Position numbers and translations under genes: made by a program. A stretch of 13,014 bases of DNA from assembly GCA_902806365.1 (NCBI GenBank), contig CADCWJ010000807.1, forward strand, positions 1 through 13,014, written 5' to 3'. Position 1 is the stretch's first letter. Every line of letters starts with the position of its first letter. The notes under the pieces were generated by a model. That model made no database searches, was not told where the DNA came from, and saw only the letters and a program-made list of their open reading frames with translations. This document shows, piece by piece, positions 1-6,619 of the stretch. The DNA comes from an uncultured Thermomicrobiales bacterium. GTDB taxonomy: Bacteria > Chloroflexota > Chloroflexia > Thermomicrobiales > UBA6265.

Positions 1-14
1 CAATCTCGCCGCGC

Positions 15-1631
15 TCAGGGCCGGGATTCCGGTCCGGGAACTCCCTTCCTGAAATCCGATGGCCCCGCCAGCATCAGCAACGGTACGGTCAGGAACACGG
101 CGACAAGGCCCGCGACGAGGAATGTCTCCCGAATCACTTGGAGCGAGAGCGGGATTGCGTGCTCCTCGATAAACAGGCGTTGGCGATTGAGGAAAGACGC
201 GGTCGATTCCCCACTTGACTGCACCACTGGCTCCAACCGCCCCGTCAGCGTCTGGAGTCGCCGAACTCCAAGAGCCGTTAACGCGGAGACGCCAACGGTC
301 ATCCCGAGCAGCCGGAACATCAACGCCGACGATGCCGCCGCGCCCCGGTCGCTCGCGGCCGCCGTCTCTAGCACCGACGCCCCGAGGGGAGGCAGCAACA
401 GGCCGATTCCCCCTCCCGCCAGCGCCAGCCCCGGCGCGACCCAGACGAGCGACCCTTCCCGAAGCAGCAGAAATACCGCTGCGCACCCCACGACGATCAT
501 CACGATTGCGACGCGGGATGCCCTCCCCAAACCCATCCGCGCGATGACACTGTCCGCGATGAACGACGTGGCGGCGATCGAGATCGTGAACGGGGCCAAC
601 AGCAGCGCACTCCGCTGACTCACCTCGCCGGGAGCGGAAAGCAGCGCCACCATCACGGGAATGTTCACCATCACCACCATCAGCACTGCCCCGACCAGCA
701 GGTTGGCGAGGACGTTTCCCCGAAATCGCATGCTCTTGAACAGCGACACCGGCAGAAGGGGGAAACGTGCCCGTCGCTCCCGAAACACCAGGACAAGGGT
801 GGCGACCAGACAGATGGACAGCAAGGCCGGGATGTGATTCGCCAGGGGGTTCGGCGTGCCGCCCATCGCCCGCAATCCCGTTCCCCGGTTCGATCCAAAC
901 TCTCCGCCGGACGCCAGCGCCAGGTTGAACGCGACCAGCGAGATCGAGAGCAGGAGTGCCCCGAGGAGGTCGAGGGATCGACGTCCGCGCGCCGCTGGAG
1001 GCGACATGCCCGCGAATCCACGAACCACGACGACCAGCGCGATCAGCAGCAACGGAACATTGATCCAGAAGATCCAGCGCCAGGGTTCGTCCCTGCCGCC
1101 GAGGAGACCGACGACGGAGGCTCCGTAGATGGGCCCCAGCACCCAGCCGATCGTCTCGATCGCGCTGACCACGCCGATTGCCGCGACGTAATGACGACGT
1201 TGCACCCGGTCGCCGACCAGCGCGATCGCGACCGGCAACATGCCGCCGCCACCCATCCCTTGAAGGACCCGGCCCGCGATCAGTTGACTCAGCGATTCGG
1301 CTGAGCCGCAGATTACCGAGCCCGTGAGAAATACAACAAGACAGAGGATGAACGCCTGCTGCCGGCCGATCACGTCCGAGAGCCGGCCGAGCAACGGGAT
1401 AGCGACGATGTAAGCAATCAGGTATCCGCTGACGATCCAGATGTACCGGTCCACGTCCGCGGTGTTGACCCCGAGATCGCCGATCACCTCGGGCACGACG
1501 GTCGCCACGACGGTCAGGTCGATCGACCCCAGCAGGACACATAGCAATGCCGCCAGCATGCTGCGCGACGACAGCTCGGCGCGAACCGAGCCTTGCTCCG
1601 GGACGCGATCAGATCGGCGGTTCAATCGCAA
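15..1631 (-). CDS. MFS exporter, 14-helix DHA2 type, P55 (Rv1410c)-like
   Basis: This is a 538-residue polytopic inner-membrane protein, probably a proton-driven exporter. A conserved Asp sits in helix 1 (D38 in GSIDLTVV). Motif A, GRLSDVIGR, is at residues 82-90. GRVLQG follows at 120-125, and a motif-C-like GWVLGPIYG at 162-170. The hydrophobic pattern fits 14 helices. A long polar stretch (about 458-500) before the last helix resembles the extended periplasmic helices of mycobacterial P55. From memory, the IWIVxxYL..Y..A.PLLGR block (64-83) and the MxxGVxAL.A segment (444-454) also match P55. The start is TTG, overlapping the upstream lipoprotein gene by 23 bp. The next ATG (1559) would remove the positively charged tail before helix 1, so a TTG start (1631 or 1625) is preferred. 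The lipoprotein partner argues for lipid or amphiphile export, though a generic drug-efflux role cannot be excluded. The stop lies 14 bases from the window edge. Confidence 0.88.
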   Translation of the reverse strand: MRLNRRSDRVPEQGSVRAELSSRSMLAALLCVLLGSIDLTVVATVVPEVIGDLGVNTADVDRYIWIVSGYLIAYIVAIPLLGRLSDVIGRQQAFILCLVVFLTGSVICGSAESLSQLIAGRVLQGMGGGGMLPVAIALVGDRVQRRHYVAAIGVVSAIETIGWVLGPIYGASVVGLLGGRDEPWRWIFWINVPLLLIALVVVVRGFAGMSPPAARGRRSLDLLGALLLSISLVAFNLALASGGEFGSNRGTGLRAMGGTPNPLANHIPALLSICLVATLVLVFRERRARFPLLPVSLFKSMRFRGNVLANLLVGAVLMVVMVNIPVMVALLSAPGEVSQRSALLLAPFTISIAATSFIADSVIARMGLGRASRVAIVMIVVGCAAVFLLLREGSLVWVAPGLALAGGGIGLLLPPLGASVLETAAASDRGAAASSALMFRLLGMTVGVSALTALGVRRLQTLTGRLEPVVQSSGESTASFLNRQRLFIEEHAIPLSLQVIRETFLVAGLVAVFLTVPLLMLAGPSDFRKGVPGPESRP

Positions 1632-2325
1632 CCTGTTTTCCGTGGTCCGTGAGGTCCAGGGTCCATACCGCGCGATTGGCCTTGCCGCTGTCTTCCGGTT
1701 CCTCCAGCCGCACCCGCAGGAGGTCCGACGTCTCTGCGTCGATCCAGAGTTCGATCCCGATCATGGAGCCAGTCATCGTTTCGGAGGTGACCAATGCGAT
1801 CGTTTCCGCGCTCGCGGTGCCGGCGATGTGGTGGGCGGTTCGCCCGCGTACCTCTTCCGTCTCCCGCAGTTGTGGCTTCTCGATTCTCCCCATGATCGGC
1901 CCGAGCCCGTTCTGGTTGTCATAGAGCACGGTGGGGTCATATCCGAACTCAGCGGGCGCCACACCCCAGTTTCCGGTGAGGAGATCGGTCGTCCAGGCCC
2001 TGGGACCGATGCTCACCATCCGGATCGACACTGAGCCCGCTCCGAACAGGCTGACCTGGAAGTCGACCGCAACACTGTCCGGTCGAGCCAACTGACCCCG
2101 GGCGGCAACAAGGCGAATGGTTCGGGTTGTATCGATGAACGTGTCTCCCTCGACGGCAAGCCTGAATTGCATCGACTGGGTTTCGGCAATCCTTGTGCTC
2201 GCCGAGGAAAGGATCGTGTCGGCGGAGACGTTTTCGACCGTCGGTTCAGGATCGCTCTCTGACGAGCCGCACGCCGCGAGGACCGGAAGCAGCATGATCA
2301 GAATGACCATCGCGCGCAGGCTCAC
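1609..2325 (-). CDS. LppX/LprAFG-family lipoprotein (LprG-like)
   Basis: This is a 238-residue exported lipoprotein. The N-terminus MSLRAM is followed by a hydrophobic run and the lipobox LAAC, with the lipidated Cys at residue 19. A Ser/acid-rich linker (GSSESDPEPT) comes next. The mature part shows the LprG pattern: YDPT..., then NGLGPIMGRI, then an RGRTAHHIAGTASAE strand, then ELWIDAETSDLLRVRLEEP, and a C-terminal GKQVAIEPP. Family members form a half-barrel with a lipid-binding cavity, and in mycobacteria LprG hands triacylglycerol or lipoglycans to the MFS partner P55. The gene directly precedes and overlaps just such an MFS gene. The GTG start at 2325 was chosen because it gives a normal-length signal peptide. 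No good ribosome-binding site is visible there. An ATG at 2310 or a GTG at 2382 with GGGAAAG upstream are alternatives. The open frame extends to 2484, but that would give an implausibly long pre-lipobox region. Confidence 0.82.
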   Translation of the reverse strand: MSLRAMVILIMLLPVLAACGSSESDPEPTVENVSADTILSSASTRIAETQSMQFRLAVEGDTFIDTTRTIRLVAARGQLARPDSVAVDFQVSLFGAGSVSIRMVSIGPRAWTTDLLTGNWGVAPAEFGYDPTVLYDNQNGLGPIMGRIEKPQLRETEEVRGRTAHHIAGTASAETIALVTSETMTGSMIGIELWIDAETSDLLRVRLEEPEDSGKANRAVWTLDLTDHGKQVAIEPPI

Positions 2326-2603
2326 ACCATGTTGGGAAGGTCGCGAGGGAAAGGGGGACAGTGCTTCGATGTTCGGTCTCACGACAACTTTCCCGGTAAT
2401 TCCGTTGCACCACCATGGCGGACGTGAAACGACTGGAACATGCGCAATGGCCGGATCGTGGCCGCGCCCCCAGTTTATCAGCATCAGCGGGAGACGCTTT
2501 GAGTGTCGCGTTGGTGCCCGGAGGATGGAAAGGGGATAATGCGGTAGCGAATCATCCTCGTGCTGACGTGAACCGGTCGAGCTACCTCGAATCCTGGAGC
2601 GGA
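2326..2603. other. Divergent intergenic region
   Basis: This 278-bp spacer separates the minus-strand lipoprotein gene from the plus-strand phosphatase gene. It holds the plus-strand promoter-like pair described separately. On the minus strand a weak GATAAA (2479-2474) could be a -10 element for the lipoprotein-MFS operon, but no convincing -35 goes with it. No hairpin, RNA gene or extra small ORF with a ribosome-binding site was seen. Confidence 0.5.
2511..2540 (+). promoter_or_regulatory. Putative sigma-70-type promoter for the phosphatase operon
   Basis: TTGGTG (2511-2516) and GATAAT (2535-2540) are separated by 18 bases. This is close to the housekeeping consensus in an otherwise GC-rich region, and it lies about 60 bases before the phosphatase start codon. 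Transcription would begin near 2547. The call rests on motif match and position only. Confidence 0.5.
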
Positions 2604-3515
2604 ATGTTGAGCATCGCCCCCATTGATCTCCACCTGTCCGTAGGGAGTCACACCGCCGCCGCCGGTCGCGAGACGAATGAAGACGCCGTCCTGGTCACGC
2701 AGTTGCCGGAGCACGAACCCGGCGCGGGACCGGGGTTTCTGCTTGCCGTTGCTGATGGGATGGGAGGGCATCAGCGCGGTGAAGTCGCCAGCCAGACGGC
2801 GATCGAGTTGCTCAACGATCTCTTCGCGCGCGATCGTCCCGAAGATATCGCCCAGGCATTGAAGCAGGCCTACCGCCGCGCCAACGAGGCCATCTTCCAG
2901 CAGGCCGCTCTCACGCCGGACCAGGGCCCGATGGGCACGACACTCGTCTCTGCCGTGATCTCCGGCAAGTACGTCACCATCGCCAACGTCGGTGACAGCC
3001 GGGCTTATCTGGTCCGCGCGAATCAGCTCACCCAGATCACGCAGGACCATTCCCTGGTGGCCGAGCAGGTGGCCCAGGGCCAGCTCACCGAAGAAGCCGC
3101 CCGGCGGAGCCCCCAGCGCAACATCATCACGCAGTCGCTTGGCACCTCCGGAACGCTCGATCGCCGCATGCCCAGCATCTATGAGCTTGTGCTGCTTCCG
3201 GAAGACCGGCTTCTCCTGTGCAGTGACGGATTCTTCGATGTGCTCATGAACGAAGATTACGTGTCCGCCCTGATCTCCGATGATCCCCAGGAGTCCGCCG
3301 CCCAGCTCGTGACACTAGCGAGCCAGCGAGGCGCTTCCGACAATGTTTCCGCCGTGATCGTCGCCGCCAGCCCGTCGCTCGCCTTCGTTCAACGCGAGCA
3401 GATCGGATTGGAGATCGCTGAACAGCGTCGGACAAGTTCGCTGCTGTTGCCGGTCGCAATGCTTCTGATCGTCCTGATCGCGATTGCCATCGGCATCTTC
3501 TTCTACCTTGGCTGA
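2604..3515 (+). CDS. PP2C-family Ser/Thr protein phosphatase with C-terminal membrane anchor
   Basis: This is a 303-residue metal-dependent phosphatase that removes phosphate from Ser/Thr residues of proteins. All core PP2C motifs are present: GRETNEDA (21-28), ADGMGGHQRGE (50-60), GTTLVSAVI (111-119), ANVGDSRAY (127-135), QDHSLV (147-152), CSDGFFDVL (206-214) and GASDNVSAVIV (243-253). The metal-binding aspartates D27, D51, D208 and D246 are intact. A single hydrophobic helix (about 279-301) ends the protein, with the catalytic domain before it, so the enzyme should be tethered at the cytoplasmic face. The ATG at 2604 is preferred because GGAG (2596-2599) precedes it and the PP2C domain begins just after. 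The frame stays open upstream to 2415, but that part looks non-coding and contains the putative promoter. Such enzymes usually oppose a PknB-type kinase, but no kinase or FHA gene is in this window. Confidence 0.93.
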   Translation: MLSIAPIDLHLSVGSHTAAAGRETNEDAVLVTQLPEHEPGAGPGFLLAVADGMGGHQRGEVASQTAIELLNDLFARDRPEDIAQALKQAYRRANEAIFQQAALTPDQGPMGTTLVSAVISGKYVTIANVGDSRAYLVRANQLTQITQDHSLVAEQVAQGQLTEEAARRSPQRNIITQSLGTSGTLDRRMPSIYELVLLPEDRLLLCSDGFFDVLMNEDYVSALISDDPQESAAQLVTLASQRGASDNVSAVIVAASPSLAFVQREQIGLEIAEQRRTSSLLLPVAMLLIVLIAIAIGIFFYLG

Positions 3516-3584
3516 CCGTGATTTGAGCGGCGTGCCCGGCAACGCCATAACCGCTGCCGGTGCCGACGATCCGCCGATTCCTCC

Positions 3585-3588
3585 GGAG
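3585..3588 (+). promoter_or_regulatory. Ribosome-binding site that selects the amidohydrolase start
   Basis: GGAG lies six bases before a TTG at 3595. The upstream in-frame candidates (TTG 3484, 3508 and 3523, GTG 3532) have no comparable Shine-Dalgarno match. The metal-binding AHTH motif begins only ten codons after this TTG, as expected for the family. On this evidence the gene starts at 3595. Confidence 0.55.
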
Positions 3589-3594
3589 CCAGCG

Positions 3595-4461
3595 TTGAGG
3601 AACCCTCCTCCGCGAGTCGTCGATGCGCACACGCATCTCTTCCCCGCCGAGATCGTCACCGACCGGACATCGTTCCTCGCGCGGGATGGATGGTTCGGTG
3701 AGCTCTACGCGTCCCCCTCGAACGTGATGGTCACCCCCGAGGATCTGATCGCGAGCATGGACGCGGCGGGCATCGATGTGTCGGTCATGTGCGGCTGGCC
3801 ATGGCGCGACCCTGGTCTGTGCCGCATCCACAATGATTTCCTGGCCGAGGTTCATGCGCGTTTCCCGGAACGCCTTGCCTGGTTGGCGATCGTCAATCCA
3901 CTCGATCCGGCGGGTGCCACCGAAATCGCGCGCTGCGCACGGCTCGGGGCTGTGGGCGTCGGCGAGCTCAATGCTGACGCGCAAGGCTTTGCCTGGAACG
4001 ATCCCGCTTCGCTGGGGAATCTGGTCGATGCCTGCGCTGCACTGGATATCCCGATCCTGATTCATTGCTCGGAGCCGGTAGGTCACGCGTATCCCGGCAA
4101 GGGCACGGCCACACCGGACAGGATCCTGCGGTTCCTGGAGGCCTGGCCCGATATTCAGGTGGTCGCCGCACACTGGGGCGGCGGGCTTCCGTTTTACGAG
4201 ATGATGCCGGAAGTAGCGCAGCTCACCGCAAATGTGATCTACGATTCGGCCGCGTCGACCTATCTCTATACGCGTGACATCTTCCCGATTGCGGAGCGAT
4301 TGGTCGGCTCGAGGCGGATCGTCTTCGGGTCCGATTATCCACTTCTGAACCAGAAGCGGTTCCTGAAGCGAACAATCTCGTCGTCGCTGGTCGAGTCGAC
4401 GTGGAATGATGTGCTCGGCGGAAACGCCGATCGCGTTTTCAAGCTAGCGGGGGGCGCATGA
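3595..4461 (+). CDS. Metal-dependent amidohydrolase (amidohydrolase_2 / TIM-barrel hydrolase)
   Basis: This 288-residue protein has a TIM-barrel metal-hydrolase layout. An HxH motif (H12, H14 in VVDAHTHLFP) comes early, then E124 in GVGEL, then H157 (ILIHCSEP), H193 (AAHWGGG), and a late Asp, D247, in FGSDYPL. These are the usual metal ligands and catalytic acid of amidohydrolase_2 proteins, which hydrolyse C-N bonds or decarboxylate small aromatic or cyclic acids. The substrate cannot be deduced. The TTG start is chosen on the GGAG site at 3585. The frame is open back to 3484, which would overlap the phosphatase gene. The stop codon overlaps the ruvA start as ATGA, indicating translational coupling. 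It sits between a signalling phosphatase and a DNA-repair gene, and that context gives no clear pathway. Confidence 0.85.
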   Translation: MRNPPPRVVDAHTHLFPAEIVTDRTSFLARDGWFGELYASPSNVMVTPEDLIASMDAAGIDVSVMCGWPWRDPGLCRIHNDFLAEVHARFPERLAWLAIVNPLDPAGATEIARCARLGAVGVGELNADAQGFAWNDPASLGNLVDACAALDIPILIHCSEPVGHAYPGKGTATPDRILRFLEAWPDIQVVAAHWGGGLPFYEMMPEVAQLTANVIYDSAASTYLYTRDIFPIAERLVGSRRIVFGSDYPLLNQKRFLKRTISSSLVESTWNDVLGGNADRVFKLAGGA

Positions 4462-5045
4462 TCGCCGGTCTTGTGGGAATCGTGCATCGGGCCACGATCG
4501 ACTCGGTCCTGCTGAACGTGCATGGCGTGATCTATCGCGTGCTGACCAGTGGGCGCACCATCACCGAACTTGGGGACACCCCGGGCGAGATCGAGTTGTT
4601 CACTTACATGGTGGTGCGCGAAGATTCCCAGACGCTCTTTGGGTTTCTCTCGGAGACGGAGCTGCTCTGGTTCGAGACCCTGATCGCGGTCAACGGAGTC
4701 GGTCCCCGGCTCGCCTGCGCGGTGCTCACCCGCTTCACCCCGGATGCTCTCCTCGAGGCGATATCGCGCGAGGATGTGGCCCTGCTCTCAACCGTGTCCG
4801 GGATAGGGAAGCGCACCGCGTCCCGGATCATGCTCGATCTGCGCGGCAAGCTGCCGGAAGGCATTAGCGCGCTGGACCGCCCGGTACGTGCCGACGAGCC
4901 GGAGGTGCTGGCCGCGTTGCAGGCGCTGGGCTATTCGAGTGCGGAGGCGATCACGGCCATCTCCGAGCTTCCGGATGATGGCGACAAGGCGGTCGAAGCC
5001 CGCGTTCTTGCCGCGCTTCAGAAACTGGGATCCTCCTCCACCTGA
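4458..5045 (+). CDS. ruvA: Holliday junction branch-migration complex subunit RuvA
   Basis: The protein is 195 residues, normal for RuvA. It binds four-way DNA junctions as a tetramer and loads the RuvB motor for branch migration. The N-terminal OB domain starts MIAGLVGIV and ends near VVREDSQTLFGF (52-63). The middle domain carries two helix-hairpin-helix motifs, AVNGVGPRLA (77-86) and TVSGIGKRTASRI (112-124). After a short linker, domain III (about 147-193), which contacts RuvB, ends with LAALQKLG. The ATG at 4458 sits on the amidohydrolase stop codon (ATGA) behind a G-rich stretch. Neither ruvC nor ruvB is adjacent, and the next gene downstream is on the opposite strand. This is unlike the common ruvCAB arrangement. 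Confidence 0.96.
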   Translation: MIAGLVGIVHRATIDSVLLNVHGVIYRVLTSGRTITELGDTPGEIELFTYMVVREDSQTLFGFLSETELLWFETLIAVNGVGPRLACAVLTRFTPDALLEAISREDVALLSTVSGIGKRTASRIMLDLRGKLPEGISALDRPVRADEPEVLAALQALGYSSAEAITAISELPDDGDKAVEARVLAALQKLGSSST

Positions 5046-5079
5046 ACCAGTAAAGCCATTCAGGGCTCGGTCTCGGGGA

Positions 5080-5105
5080 CCACCGGGGATCGCTCCAGCC
5101 GGTGG
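5080..5105. terminator. Stem-loop between convergent ruvA and hisD (possible terminator, no T tract)
   Basis: CCACCGG (5080-5086) and CCGGTGG (5099-5105) form a perfect 7-bp stem. The 12-base loop can close further through GGA/TCC around a TCGC tetraloop, leaving an AG bulge. It lies 35 bases after the ruvA stop and 110 bases after the hisD stop. No T-run follows on either strand, so intrinsic termination is uncertain. A second small inverted repeat (GGTC/GACC, 5069-5081) partly overlaps it. The rest of the 5046-5214 spacer shows nothing recognisable. Confidence 0.35.
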
Positions 5106-5214
5106 CAACGCATGGAGGTCCCGGCTCTCCGGACATTACCCGCCCGCGCATGCTCTACTGACCGTCGATATCCGGAAGCGTGAGCAGGGGCTCGAGTTGG
5201 CCGCTGTCAAGGCG

Positions 5215-6576
5215 TCACGCCGGTCGGTTCCGGTCCAGTCGTCGCCGGATCGACGCCGCGTGACCACCAAGGCCCTCCGCGTCCGCCAGGCGTATCGTCG
5301 CCGGACCGAGCTCCCTGATCGCCTGTGGGTTCGCACCGATGATCGAGATCACTTTCTGGAAATCGTGAACGTTGACCGGCGACGAGAACCGCGCCGTTCC
5401 TCCCGTCGGCATCACATGGCTCGGCCCTGCTGCGTAATCACCCAGCGCTTCAGGGCTCCCTTCGCCCATGAAGACCCCGCCAGCGTTCTCAATTGTCGGG
5501 AGCAGCGACCACGGGTCGTCCACGAGCAGGCAAAGGTGCTCGGGTGCGTAGACGTTCGAAAGAGCAACTGCCTCCGCCAGGTTGGCGACGAGCGCGACGA
5601 GACCGTTCTGACGCAGTGACGCCTGGGCGATGTCCTGTCGATCGAGCGTCCCTAACTGTCGGTCGATCTCGTCGGGAACCTGCCTCGCGATTCGCGCCGA
5701 CGTGGTAATCAGGATCGCCGAGGCCTGGGCGTCGTGCTCGGACTGGGCCAGCATGTCGGCGGCGATCAACTCGACATCTGCGGAGTCGTCGGCGATCAGC
5801 ATCGTTTCGGTCGGTCCCGCGAGCTGATCGATGTCCACGGCGCCGAACACCCGCTGCTTCGCGAGCGTGACGAAGATATTTCCGGGGCCGAGGATCTTGT
5901 CGACGTGGGGAACCGTCTCGGTCCCAAACGCCATCGCCGCGATCGCCTGGGCCCCGCCAATCGCGAACACCCGGTCCACGCCCGCCACCTTTGCCGCCGC
6001 AAGCACGACCGGCTCCACCCCACCATGATGCCGAGGCGGAGCCGCGACGACGATCTCCCGAACCCCCGCGACCCTTGCCGGAATCACGATCATCATCAAG
6101 GAGGACGGGAGCGCCGCCGAGCCGCCGGGAACGTAGACACCGATCCGCTCCAGCGGCCGCACGATCTGCCCGAAGATGCCCAACGCCTCAGGCTCGATCC
6201 AGGATGGTCGCGTTTGCTTCCGGTGGAACGCGGTGATCCGGGAGGCGGCTACTCGCAGCGCGTCCTGGAGCGATTCATCCAGGCCGTCCCAGGCCGCGTC
6301 CCAGGCGTGCTTTGGGACTTCGAACCGATCGACGTCACGGTTGTCGAATGCCCTGGTATATCGGGAGACGGCTCGATCACCCTCACGCTGGACGTCCGAA
6401 ACGATCCGATCCACGACTTCTTCCGGAGTGAGGCGCGCTCCAAACACCTCCTCGATCCGGTCCGTGAACGCGGGGGCCAAAGGCGTTTGGACAAACGCGC
6501 CGCGGCGTGCCAGTCGCCGGCTCGCGGCGTCGAATCCAACAACGCTCGCAATCGTCGTCACGCGTTCGTCATTCAT
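5215..6576 (-). CDS. hisD: Histidinol dehydrogenase HisD
   Basis: HisD is an NAD-dependent, zinc-containing enzyme that oxidises L-histidinol to L-histidine in two steps, the end of histidine biosynthesis. The 453-residue length is close to the family norm of about 430. Numbering from the TTG at 6591, the zinc ligands match the E. coli set in identity and spacing: Q283 and H286 (QSEHDAQ), D385 (GDYAAGPSH) and H444 (GLGGHAASIRRR). The general-base pair E351-H352 lies in YAPEHLCL. VYVPGG (152-157) and ILGPGN (233-238) are further signatures. The ATG at 6576, with GGA seven bases upstream, is preferred to the TTG five codons earlier. The gene follows pheT by only 43 bp on the same strand with no visible promoter, so it should be the third gene of the T-box-controlled pheST transcript. 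No other his gene is in the window. Confidence 0.95.
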   Translation of the reverse strand: MNDERVTTIASVVGFDAASRRLARRGAFVQTPLAPAFTDRIEEVFGARLTPEEVVDRIVSDVQREGDRAVSRYTRAFDNRDVDRFEVPKHAWDAAWDGLDESLQDALRVAASRITAFHRKQTRPSWIEPEALGIFGQIVRPLERIGVYVPGGSAALPSSLMMIVIPARVAGVREIVVAAPPRHHGGVEPVVLAAAKVAGVDRVFAIGGAQAIAAMAFGTETVPHVDKILGPGNIFVTLAKQRVFGAVDIDQLAGPTETMLIADDSADVELIAADMLAQSEHDAQASAILITTSARIARQVPDEIDRQLGTLDRQDIAQASLRQNGLVALVANLAEAVALSNVYAPEHLCLLVDDPWSLLPTIENAGGVFMGEGSPEALGDYAAGPSHVMPTGGTARFSSPVNVHDFQKVISIIGANPQAIRELGPATIRLADAEGLGGHAASIRRRLDRNRPA

Positions 6577-6619
6577 TCCGTCATCCGGCAACGTGGCAGT
6601 GGCGTTCCATCGATAGCCG

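Noticed and set aside
2385..2415. Minus-strand GGAATTACCGGG resembling a conserved 16S rRNA block
   Set aside because: Only about ten bases are similar, and the flanks do not match rRNA. It is chance.
2415..2603. N-terminal extension of the phosphatase
   Set aside because: The added residues look non-coding, the region holds a promoter-like element, and a GGAG site supports the ATG at 2604.
3244..4173. 309-codon minus-strand open frame over the phosphatase and amidohydrolase genes
   Set aside because: It is an Arg-rich shadow of two genes with intact active-site motifs on the other strand.
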